Shown here in pieces: positions 8,974 through 15,570 of a stretch of DNA of 28,096 nucleotides. This DNA is from CAZTDU01 sp050248795 (GTDB taxonomy: Bacteria; Pseudomonadota; Gammaproteobacteria; Burkholderiales; SG8-39): NCBI GenBank assembly GCA_050248795.1, contig JBFWRS010000040.1:1-28096 (forward strand). Reading direction: 5' to 3'. Below the pieces are notes generated by a model. The model did no database searches. It saw only the letters and a program-made list of their open reading frames with translations, and had not been told where the DNA came from. Each line of letters begins with the position of its first letter. Within the stretch, counting starts at the first letter, position 1. A program made the position numbers and the translations under genes.

Positions 8974-9471
8974 CTATCTCTTTAACGATCGGAGCTGGTG
9001 ATCGACCTCGTCCCATGGAAGCCGGCGACGGGCTTCTCGCATCCTGGCGTAGCCGGACTCGGCCTGTCTGACCGTTACAGTGCGCGACTTGACCATTTCC
9101 TCGATCAGCCAGAGCGTGCCGTGGACGTCCACACCCTCAGTTTTACCCACCGTTCGCAGCCGTCCATCACCGGTTAACAGTGGGCATTCTTCTTGCCGGG
9201 CAAGTGCGAGCGCGAGCAGGTCGTTGATGCTGGCACCCAGGCCTTGGTACTTTTCGACCATCCGATCGGCGTAGGCGACGGTTTCCTCATTCAACTCCAA
9301 GCGCTTGAGGCCAAGACGAGGCAATTCCGGATGGTCGGCCCGGAGTTCTTCCTCGTACAGGACGTCGGGGACGGCGAAGGTGGCATCGAAGCGGAACATC
9401 AGGCGGAGCAGTCCGCCTGTGTCCATGTCTATGATGATGTTCGCATCGCTAATGAGGAGCCGCGCGGTCAC
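8974..9471 (-). CDS. PIN-domain protein, putative ribonuclease
   Basis: The protein has 165 residues with a GTG start lying 23 bp inside the end of the upstream XRE-ImmA gene, which suggests translational coupling. It shows a PIN-like acidic set: D9 in SDANIIID, the E40-E42 cluster, D84 in INDLLALAL and D102 in LLTGDGRL. PIN domains bind metal at these residues and cut RNA, commonly as toxins. PIN genes directly after fused XRE-ImmA/IrrE genes are a recurring arrangement, often annotated as toxin-antitoxin-like, but the upstream protein is far larger than a normal antitoxin. Its 3' end faces the hsdM 3' end across 90 bp with no clear terminator. The RNA target is unknown. Confidence 0.75.
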   Translation of the reverse strand: MTARLLISDANIIIDMDTGGLLRLMFRFDATFAVPDVLYEEELRADHPELPRLGLKRLELNEETVAYADRMVEKYQGLGASINDLLALALARQEECPLLTGDGRLRTVGKTEGVDVHGTLWLIEEMVKSRTVTVRQAESGYARMREARRRLPWDEVDHQLRSLKR

Positions 9472-10510
9472 CTTGCATGCTCCGTTTTCTCTGAAATTCC
9501 GTGAGCGGCATGCGCAATAGTTCGGCGGCCTTGCTCTCGCTGATCAGGTCCTGTGCAAGCGCCCGGTATACGAGCTGATCGAAAAGCTGAGGGCGCTCAG
9601 AGACATACTGTTCGCCAGGCTCGGTCTTGTTCCAGCCGCGCGAACTGAAGAACTTTCGCATCTCGACGTAGTGCGCATCAGGCAAGATTCCCAAATCCTT
9701 GGCGCGATGCATCCAGCCCTGCATGCTCAAACCGTACGCCTTCTTGAGCACTTCCAGCTCTCGAGGTTCCAGCCAAACGCGCTTCTCGCCAAGCTCCTTG
9801 CGAACTTCTTCCTCGGGCGCAAGAAAGGCGCCGGCGAATCGGTTGGCGGCTGCTTCCTCTTCGACACCAGGTGCAAGGCGCCCTTGCAACACCAAGTGCC
9901 CAAGCTCGTGCGCGAGGGTAAACCGCTGGCGGTCGCCGGGCCATCCTCGCCCCACGACAACCACCGGTATGCCATCCACGGTCGCGGCCATGCCGTCGAA
10001 CCGGTCATTGATGGCCTGCGACTGAAAAACCTTGATGCCTCGCTCTTCGAGCATGTCGGTGAGTACCGGAATGGGATCAACTCCCAAATCCCACGACTTT
10101 CGTAGATCCCGCGCAACGGCCTCGACTTCATCGAGAGTGGCAATCGAGGCAGGAAGATTCTCGGGGAGTTTGAATGCCTGAACCGGTCCGTTCGGCAGTA
10201 GCTGTTCGAGCTCGATAAACCGCTCGAGCTGCTCCTTTACGTCGCCCTCAATCTGGTCAAGCGCCTTCTTCGGAAGGCGAGAGTGCTTCCGGTGCTTCAT
10301 TTCCTGCAGTTCGATCTTCACCGGCCGAAAGAAATACTCCGTGCGCACGCCCAGCGCCTTCGAAAGTTCGAGCAGGACGCGCGAAGAGGGAGTGGACTTC
10401 CCCCCCTCGTACTTCGAGATTGCCATCGCGGTGATTCCCGCCTGGTCCGCGAGCGCGCGCAACGACAGCCCTGCCGCCTTACGTGCCTGCTTGATGCGTT
10501 CACCGATCAT
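9449..10510 (-). CDS. XRE-family regulator fused to ImmA/IrrE zinc metallopeptidase
   Basis: The protein has 353 residues. Residues 1-60 form a Cro/C1-type helix-turn-helix (IKQARKAAGLSLRALADQAG, then ISKYEGGKSTPS). A helical linker follows, and then a COG2856/ImmA-IrrE peptidase domain with the zinc motif HELGH (H201, E202, H205) and downstream acidic residues (EEEAAANRFAGAFLAP). Peptidases of this family cleave repressors of the XRE type, as with ImmA on ImmR and IrrE on DdrO, often after DNA damage. Here repressor and peptidase lie in one chain. The start is an ATG just after an AT-rich promoter region shared with the divergent CBASS operon. CBASS operons can be controlled by a separate HTH protein plus metallopeptidase (CapH/CapP), so this may be a single-chain counterpart. 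It could equally be an independent regulator of the PIN gene. Confidence 0.9.
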   Translation of the reverse strand: MIGERIKQARKAAGLSLRALADQAGITAMAISKYEGGKSTPSSRVLLELSKALGVRTEYFFRPVKIELQEMKHRKHSRLPKKALDQIEGDVKEQLERFIELEQLLPNGPVQAFKLPENLPASIATLDEVEAVARDLRKSWDLGVDPIPVLTDMLEERGIKVFQSQAINDRFDGMAATVDGIPVVVVGRGWPGDRQRFTLAHELGHLVLQGRLAPGVEEEAAANRFAGAFLAPEEEVRKELGEKRVWLEPRELEVLKKAYGLSMQGWMHRAKDLGILPDAHYVEMRKFFSSRGWNKTEPGEQYVSERPQLFDQLVYRALAQDLISESKAAELLRMPLTEFQRKRSMQGDRAAPH

Positions 10511-10521
10511 TGTCCGCCCTC

Positions 10522-10585
10522 AGTTTACAAAGTTGACTTATATATATGATTTTTGTAAACTACACTCAAATCCTTCTCTTGTCAA
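10522..10585. promoter_or_regulatory. Bidirectional promoter region with a perfect 10-bp inverted repeat
   Basis: AGTTTACAAA (10522-10531) and its exact complement TTTGTAAACT (10552-10561) are separated by 20 bp of AT-rich sequence, giving half-sites 30 bp apart. On the minus strand, TTGACA (10580-10585) is followed after 17 bp by TAGTTT (10557-10562), a good sigma-70 promoter for the XRE-ImmA gene. On the plus strand, TTGACT (10533-10538) is followed after 17 bp by TAAACT (10556-10561), a fair promoter for the CBASS operon. One half-site overlaps both -10 elements. This is the expected form of an operator by which the XRE protein would repress both directions. The repeats are seen directly; the promoter and operator roles are inferred. 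Confidence 0.6.
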
Positions 10586-10623
10586 CAATTATTCTGATAA
10601 CTCAATGGGTTAGGAACTCCGTG

Positions 10624-10662
10624 ATGGTCAACAGCTATCTGCCTCAAGCCATGGGGCACTGA
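10624..10662 (+). CDS. Possible 12-residue leader peptide before the CBASS operon
   Basis: A short frame, ATG GTC AAC ... CAC TGA, ends 1 bp before the ATG of the next gene. AGGA at 10612-10615 is a reasonable ribosome-binding site for it, while the next gene has only a weak one. It might couple translation into the DUF457 gene. It is too short to tell from chance. Confidence 0.2.
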   Translation: MVNSYLPQAMGH

Positions 10663-10663
10663 C

Positions 10664-11032
10664 ATGCGTGCCTCCGCTCATACCGCGATTTCGGGGATCT
10701 CGGCATTCGCCATGGTCGCACTTATCAAGCAGCAGCATCCCGCTGCCCGCCTCCCCCATCCGGTCTTCGCGGCAGTGGCAGCGGCCCTCGCCTCCGGATT
10801 GCCCGATGTCCTGGAACCCGCGAGCAGTCCGAACCATCGCCAGTTCTGCCATAGCGCCGTGTTCGCTGCGCTCCTCACTTCCGGAATGAAGAAACTCTAC
10901 GACTGGGTACCCGCTACGCCAGGCGAGGCGCTCATGCGCGACGTGTTGCTCGGCGTCGGATTCGGCTACATGGCGCACCTGTGCGCCGATTCAACCACGG
11001 CAATGGGCCTGCCCCTTGTCGGCAATCTCTAG
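10664..11032 (+). CDS. DUF457/YdjM-like membrane protein (putative metal-dependent hydrolase)
   Basis: The protein has 122 residues. It has the spaced His/Asp signature of the DUF457 (YdjM) family: H6 near the N-terminus, then PDVLEP followed by SPNHRQFCHS (compare HRGxTHS), and GYMAHLCADSTT near the end. It has two to three hydrophobic segments, so it probably sits in the inner membrane with its metal-binding residues at one face. The biochemical role of the family is poorly known. It lies 20 bp upstream of the TRIP13 gene, on the same strand, and just downstream of the shared promoter region, so it looks like the first gene of the CBASS operon. It may be an accessory or second effector, or an unrelated passenger. 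Confidence 0.7.
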   Translation: MRASAHTAISGISAFAMVALIKQQHPAARLPHPVFAAVAAALASGLPDVLEPASSPNHRQFCHSAVFAALLTSGMKKLYDWVPATPGEALMRDVLLGVGFGYMAHLCADSTTAMGLPLVGNL

Positions 11033-11052
11033 TTTCAAGGAAGGCAAAACCG

Positions 11053-11934
11053 ATGGAGGTGATCGTCAATCAGTCGAAGTTGCCGGACCAGCGGTTCGCC
11101 GCTGCCTGGGACTCCATCAAGATCGCCCAAGATGTGCGCGACAGGCTCACCGCGCAGGCGCTGCTCGCGTTTACCGTTCGCCAGAAGCTGCCCTTTGAGA
11201 TCGCACCGCTGCACGGATTGATCGTCCTGTCAGGTCCTCCGGGGAACGGGAAGACCACCTTGGCACGCGGACTTGCCAACGAAGTTGCGAAGGCGCTGAA
11301 CCCGAAGGGGGCTACGTTCGTCCAGATTGATCCGCATGCGCTTGCGAGTTCCGCCCTAGGGCGCAGCCAAAAAGAAGTCACCAAGCTCTTTCAGCAGACC
11401 ATTCCCGAGTTGGCCGGCAACGGTCCAGTAATCGTGCTGCTGGACGAGGTCGAAACGCTGGTCGCGGACCGCCAGAAGTTGAGCCTTGAAGCGAACCCGA
11501 TCGACGTTCACCGCGCCACGGATGCGACCCTCGCGGGACTCGACCTTCTGACCCGCCAGCATCGGAACGTGCTGCTCATCGCCACGACGAACTTCCCGAA
11601 GGCGCTCGACGGCGCACTCCTTTCCCGCGCAGATCTGATCGAGGAGATTGGTCCGCCGGACCGGTCAGCTCGGGAAGAAATCATAAAGGAAGTTCTGAAA
11701 CACCTCGCTCAGCACTGGTCCGATCTCGGCAACTTGTCGAAGAACGTGAAGGAGTTCGTCGAAGTCTCGGACGGACTGGACGGCCGGCGGCTGCGCAAGG
11801 CCTTCATTGCTGCCATCGCATCATCCATCGACACGGCGCGAGACCCGAACAAGCTCAAGCCGTCCCACGTCGTAGCGGCCTTGCGCGCGAGCACCATCAA
11901 CATCAAGGAGGCCCCCCGTGAAGGTAAAGCGTGA
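11053..11934 (+). CDS. cap6: TRIP13/Pch2-like AAA+ ATPase of type III CBASS (Cap6)
   Basis: The protein has 293 residues. The start is set by AAGGAAGG at 11037-11044, 8 bp before the ATG; a longer frame from 10981 overlaps the previous gene and is disfavoured. AAA+ motifs are Walker A GPPGNGKTT (61-69), Walker B VIVLLDEVE (126-134) and sensor-1 Asn180 in LLIATTN, followed by SRAD. The downstream HORMA, CD-NTase and NucC genes identify it as Cap6. In characterised systems this ATPase remodels closed HORMA and pulls it off the CD-NTase, keeping the system off until infection. All ATPase motifs look intact. Its end overlaps the next gene by 17 bp. Confidence 0.9.
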   Translation: MEVIVNQSKLPDQRFAAAWDSIKIAQDVRDRLTAQALLAFTVRQKLPFEIAPLHGLIVLSGPPGNGKTTLARGLANEVAKALNPKGATFVQIDPHALASSALGRSQKEVTKLFQQTIPELAGNGPVIVLLDEVETLVADRQKLSLEANPIDVHRATDATLAGLDLLTRQHRNVLLIATTNFPKALDGALLSRADLIEEIGPPDRSAREEIIKEVLKHLAQHWSDLGNLSKNVKEFVEVSDGLDGRRLRKAFIAAIASSIDTARDPNKLKPSHVVAALRASTINIKEAPREGKA

Positions 11935-12376
11935 CATCGCGTCCATCCCGCTGCGCTCCGGCGATGAAACATGGGCCGAGTACAGGCAGCTCGTCACCGG
12001 CCCTGGCTCGGTGGATGCCGTGCAGTTCGACGCGGCAGCCACTGTAATGACGTCGCTCATTACCGACGAGGCGTTCCGAGACGAACCCCTGAACCTCTCC
12101 GGCGTCAGCCACCGCTTGGTTGTCTACCTGCTGCATGGGCATGACGCGCTCGAGGCAGGAGCAAACATCGACAAGCTGGCCTGGAACCCCACAGCTGGCG
12201 ATTGGAAGCTCTTTGTACCTTGTCCCGAGGAACAGTTCGAGTGGGCCAAGAAGACGCTCGCTGCGCGGGCGCCCCGATTCGTCGTCCTGAAGCCTGGAGA
12301 AAAAAACCAGGAGGAAAAGGAAACCGAAGCTCCCGAAGCGGCGCTGGGAGTCAATTGGGAGGTGTTAGGCCGATGA
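11918..12376 (+). CDS. Small Cap8-like CBASS protein (candidate second HORMA or HORMA-binding partner)
   Basis: The protein has 152 residues with a GTG start preceded by AAGGAG (11905-11910) at a spacing of 7 bp. No catalytic motif is seen. The body is alpha/beta-like with conserved-looking stretches (SLITDEAFRDEPL and WKLFVPCPEEQFEWAKKTL), followed by a charged, probably disordered tail (about 126-144, rich in Glu/Lys) ending in GVNWEVLGR. Some type III CBASS operons encode two HORMA-type proteins, Cap7 and the more divergent Cap8, in this position between the TRIP13 and HORMA genes. I assign Cap8-like mainly by position and size. The stop overlaps the HORMA start (ATGA), supporting a shared complex. 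The tail could act as a peptide bound by the HORMA safety belt; this is speculation. Confidence 0.6.
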   Translation: MKVKRDIASIPLRSGDETWAEYRQLVTGPGSVDAVQFDAAATVMTSLITDEAFRDEPLNLSGVSHRLVVYLLHGHDALEAGANIDKLAWNPTAGDWKLFVPCPEEQFEWAKKTLAARAPRFVVLKPGEKNQEEKETEAPEAALGVNWEVLGR

Positions 12377-12876
12377 GCACGCATGTATTCACCTACAACC
12401 GCAGCCACACGTCGATCTACGTGGCCGACAACATGGGCAACCTCCTGCGCGACATTGTTACCTGGAGCGGGCTCGAACCGACCAAGCTGGTTGACGACTG
12501 GCAGGTTCTCGGTAGGGCAGTGCAAGCTTGGCTGCGATCTGGGCACCTTTATCAGATCGCTATCGAGTTCTTCCTCCCGGCCTCCGGCAAGCTCGTCGGC
12601 CGATGGGATTTCCCGATCACCTACGACGGGAGCGGCGTCGATGGCGACATGTGGGTCGCCCGCGAGCATGTGCGCCGGACTATAGACAAAGCTGGCCGGC
12701 CGCCCGCCGGGGCGAACTACGAGGTCATCCTCTGGGCGCATGCCGGCAGGCCTCACGTCGACGGTATGGGGCCAGCCACCCATCGCTCGACTGACGGCAT
12801 GGTGGGCCGGATCTCCGGCACCGCCATTGCGACGCCCGACATCATGGCCTCACTGAAGTACTGGCGGGCAGCATGA
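12373..12876 (+). CDS. cap7: Bacterial HORMA-domain protein of type III CBASS (Cap7)
   Basis: The protein has 167 residues. The N-terminus (MSTHVFTYNRSHTSIYVADN), the segment KLVDDWQVLGRAVQAWLRSG with the following IAIEF and LVGRWDFPI strands, and the C-terminal strands (GMVGRISGTAIATPD) match the bacterial HORMA family found beside CD-NTases. In characterised systems HORMA closes around a peptide from a foreign or partner protein, binds the CD-NTase and switches it on; TRIP13 reverses this. The gene overlaps both neighbours by 4 bp (ATGA at each end). Length fits a stand-alone HORMA domain. It appears intact, so if the cyclase downstream is dead this protein would have no functional client within this operon. 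Confidence 0.88.
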   Translation: MSTHVFTYNRSHTSIYVADNMGNLLRDIVTWSGLEPTKLVDDWQVLGRAVQAWLRSGHLYQIAIEFFLPASGKLVGRWDFPITYDGSGVDGDMWVAREHVRRTIDKAGRPPAGANYEVILWAHAGRPHVDGMGPATHRSTDGMVGRISGTAIATPDIMASLKYWRAA

Positions 12877-13757
12877 TCACGGTCGCCCAGGCCTTCGAGA
12901 CCTTTCGCGAACGGCTGGAGCTCACCAAGACCGAGCGCGAGGATGCTCAGCGCCGCCACACTGAAGTGCGCGAGTGCATCCGCGGGAACTTCCAGGTTGA
13001 TCGCGATTTTTTGACCGGCTCTTACGCACGCAACACGAAAACCAAGCCGCTCAAGGATATCGACATCTTCTTTGTTATGGGAAAAGATGAGCGCCACTGG
13101 CGCGACAAGCCCCCGAACAAGATACTCGCCGCGTTCGAGGAATGTTTGGTCAAGAAGTATGGGCGCGATGACGTCGAATCCGGCCGGCGCTGCGTGACAG
13201 TAAAGTTCGAGAAGCGCTACCAGACTCAGGACAAGGACGGCAAAGTCCTGAGCATCGACTGCGTCCCGGCGTTTGACGCTGGCCGGCACTATGAAATCCC
13301 CGACGGGAAGCTCGGCAAGTGAATCGAGTCGGACCCGGAGGTGCACAAGGAGAAGGCCACCACCAAAAACAGCCTACTAGGTGGCAAATGGGTCCCGTTC
13401 GTGAAGATGGGGAAGCGCTGGAACCGGGAGTCAGGGCAGTTGGTAAAGCCGATGTTCCTCATTGAAGTGATTGCCCAGGAGCTTGTCGATCCCCCGTTCA
13501 ACAACTACCCGGACGAAGTGGTTCGGTATTTCTCTGCCATGCAAGTTGCCATCGAACAGGACTGGGCCGATCCAGCGGGACTAGGCCCGATGGTGTCGGA
13601 CCAGATGGACACGAACGCGAAAGCAGCCGCAAAGAGGGCACTGCGGGATGCGGAGCGCCTCGCCGTTCAGGCCATGCGCGCAGACCAGCAAGGTAGGACG
13701 GGCGAGGCACTGCAATTGTGGCGCCAAATCTTCGGTTCGTACTTTCCGATCAATTAG
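12873..13757 (+). pseudogene. CBASS CD-NTase (oligonucleotide cyclase) interrupted by an in-frame TGA
   Basis: The frame from ATG 12873 encodes a CD-NTase N-terminal lobe: LTGSYARNTKTKP with the GS signature at 49-50, catalytic D62 and D64 in KDIDIFF, and the third Asp at 129 in SIDCVPAF. It stops at TGA 13320-13322 after codon 149. The very same frame then continues without any shift (GTG at 13341, HKEKATTKN, then KPMFLIEVIAQEL) to a normal family ending, LWRQIFGSYFPIN, and TAG at 13757. Read through, it would be 294 residues, the usual size. Related cyclases have a Trp in the GKWI-like motif at this point, so TGG to TGA is the simplest explanation. Other genes here use TGA as a normal stop, so a changed code is unlikely. 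The truncated product keeps the triad but lacks the C-terminal helical domain. Sequencing error, recent inactivation or readthrough remain possible. Confidence 0.85.
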
Positions 13758-13763
13758 GCCCCA

Positions 13764-14534
13764 GTGACCAACATCGCCAAGCGTGCTTCCGAAGCCCACG
13801 GTGAGAAGTTTCTGCGCGAAGCATTCGAGCGAGTGCATGCTCGCCTCGCTTTCGATCTCGAGGATGCTGCTAAGACCGTTACACACGACGGCAAACGAGG
13901 CGAAGTCACTGAGTCCGACTGGTTGCGGGTCATTCGCAGCTACCTGCCGAATCGATATGCCGTTGACTCGGGAATTGTGATCGACAGCACGGGGAAAACG
14001 AGCGATCAGATCGACATCGTCGTCTACGACATCCACTACACGCCCGTCTTGCTTACCCGTGAGTCGAATCGCTACATCCCCGCAGAAGCCGTCTACGCCA
14101 TCCTGGAGGCGAAGCCGACGATCAACAAACAGCTTCTGGAATATGCGGGTGTCAAGGCACAGTCCGTCCGTATGCTAAAACGCACCTCGGCGCCGGTCGT
14201 CCATTCGGATGCTGTGCATCCTCCGAAGAAGCTTTTTCCCATCTTGTCCGGAATTGTCGCCGCTTCGGTCGAATGGAAGGACGGATTTGGAAAAGTCTTT
14301 CAGCGCACCCTGACGAGCGACGCCCTCTCAGGTGATCGCCGCATTGACTGTGGCTGCGGTCTGTCCCATGGTGCTTTCGACCTCTTTGCCGCCAGTGGTG
14401 CGTTGACCTTCGGTGAGCAGAGTGCCGGTCTGGTCTTCTTTCTCTTCCGCCTCCTCGACAAGCTGCAATCGCTTGGCACGGTCCCGGCGATCGACTGGAA
14501 TACCTACGCTAGTGTCCTGCGTTCCAGAAAATAG
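13764..14534 (+). CDS. nucC: NucC, cyclic-trinucleotide-activated CBASS endonuclease effector
   Basis: The protein has 256 residues with a GTG start 6 bp after the CD-NTase end. It aligns by eye along its length with E. coli NucC: SDQIDIVVYD carries catalytic D84, and AVYAILEAKP carries E115 and K117 of the PD-(D/E)xK site. It also shares a Tyr-rich stretch, a GLSHGAFDLF block and the ending FRLLDKLQSLGTVPAIDW. NucC trimers bind cyclic tri-adenylate, join into hexamers and shred double-stranded DNA including the host chromosome, causing abortive infection. The effector identity implies that the cyclase made cAAA. The effector looks intact although its cyclase is interrupted. It is the last gene of the operon. 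Confidence 0.92.
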   Translation: MTNIAKRASEAHGEKFLREAFERVHARLAFDLEDAAKTVTHDGKRGEVTESDWLRVIRSYLPNRYAVDSGIVIDSTGKTSDQIDIVVYDIHYTPVLLTRESNRYIPAEAVYAILEAKPTINKQLLEYAGVKAQSVRMLKRTSAPVVHSDAVHPPKKLFPILSGIVAASVEWKDGFGKVFQRTLTSDALSGDRRIDCGCGLSHGAFDLFAASGALTFGEQSAGLVFFLFRLLDKLQSLGTVPAIDWNTYASVLRSRK

Positions 14535-14712
14535 TAGAGAGGAAAGTCCAACAGGCAGTTCGAACGGTCGAGGCAGGTTGCGCGGCCAAGGATTCGGTTC
14601 GTCAGCCAAATTTAGAAACCTAGCGCAGCCTTGGGACCAACCGCTCTCTTTCGCGGCTTGCGCGCGCGTTGAGCGACGATCCCCTGAAGTTCAATATGGC
14701 GGAATCGGTGGA

Positions 14713-15570
14713 TCAGCCGAGCAGAAACTCCCGCACCACCGCGATCTGGTCGGCGTGCATCAGCGTCGGTGCGTGGCCGACGCCGGGGATCTCGACCAGC
14801 TTCGCCTTCGGACCGCGCGTGCGCATCTCGCGCGCGGTTGCCGCGGTCAGCAGGTCCGACTCGGCGCCGCGGATCACGTGCGTCGGGCAGGTAATGGCGT
14901 CCCACAGCGGCCACAGTTCAAGGTCGCCCTGGGGCATGTTCTTGCGGAAGGGCTCGGCGATCTTCGGGTCGTAGTGCAGGCGGTAGCTGCCGTCGGCGTT
15001 CCGGCGCACCACGGTTTCGGTCAAGAAGCGCCATTCGGCGTCGCTGTGCGCGCCGAAGCTGGCTAGCACCGTGCGCACGTACAGCTCGGCGGCCTCGATC
15101 GTCGGCAGCGGCGGCGCGTAGCCGACGTAGGTGGCGATGCGCTCCAGCGATACTTTCGTGACCACCGGCCCGGCGTCGTTCAGCACCAGGCGCCGGATCG
15201 GCGAATGCTGCTGTGCCGCCAGCGCCATGCCGATCAGCGCGCCCATCGACGTGCCCACCCAGTGCACCGTCTCCACATCCAGGCGCGCGATCAGCGTCAC
15301 CATGTCGGCGACGTACTGCGGCAACTGGTACAGCATCGGGTCGGCGAGCCAGTCGGAATCGCCGCGCCCGGCGACGTCCGGGCATACCACGCGGTAGCGG
15401 TCGGCCATCGCCGCCGCGAGCGCATCGAAATCGCGCGCGCAGCGCGTCAGGCCGTGCACGCAGACGAGTGCCGGCGCGGCGGGGTCGCCCCACTCGCAAT
15501 AGGCGACGCGGTGCAGGCCGGCAGGCGATGCGCACTGCACGGTGCGCAGGCGCGGCCCGGCTTCGATCAT
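14713..15570 (-). CDS. Alpha/beta-fold hydrolase
   Basis: The protein has 285 residues from the ATG that overlaps the upstream stop (ATGA); a longer frame from 15636 is unlikely. Features are the oxyanion HG (39-40), the nucleophile elbow GTSMG with Ser108, a likely acid Asp in the RGAESDLL segment and the terminal His in GVGHAPTL. This is the complete catalytic triad of the alpha/beta hydrolase superfamily, close in appearance to esterase or C-C hydrolase members. The substrate is unknown. It lies downstream of dodecin and a small unknown gene on the same strand, in what looks like one short operon. The 178 bp between it and nucC hold no gene I can support. Confidence 0.85.
   Translation of the reverse strand: MIEAGPRLRTVQCASPAGLHRVAYCEWGDPAAPALVCVHGLTRCARDFDALAAAMADRYRVVCPDVAGRGDSDWLADPMLYQLPQYVADMVTLIARLDVETVHWVGTSMGALIGMALAAQQHSPIRRLVLNDAGPVVTKVSLERIATYVGYAPPLPTIEAAELYVRTVLASFGAHSDAEWRFLTETVVRRNADGSYRLHYDPKIAEPFRKNMPQGDLELWPLWDAITCPTHVIRGAESDLLTAATAREMRTRGPKAKLVEIPGVGHAPTLMHADQIAVVREFLLG

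Noticed and set aside
13341..13757. Separate 138-residue gene starting at GTG 13341
   Set aside because: It is in the same frame as the CD-NTase and continues its family sequence; it is better read as the second part of an interrupted gene, although restart is kept as a possibility in the findings.
12873..13757. UGA read as tryptophan by a variant genetic code
   Set aside because: TGA is the normal stop of many intact genes here (fic, hsdR, hsdS, cap6, cap7), often in 4-bp overlaps with the next start codon.
14531..14560. GAGGAAAGTCC, a core sequence of bacterial RNase P RNA
   Set aside because: Only this short match is present; the remaining conserved RNase P blocks and the expected ~350-nt structure are missing.
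14612..14712. Minus-strand frame ending RKPRKRAVGPKAALGF, possibly the tail of a truncated gene at the island edge
   Set aside because: The frame only continues upstream as a shadow of the hydrolase gene and has no start or recognisable family; a gene remnant cannot be supported.
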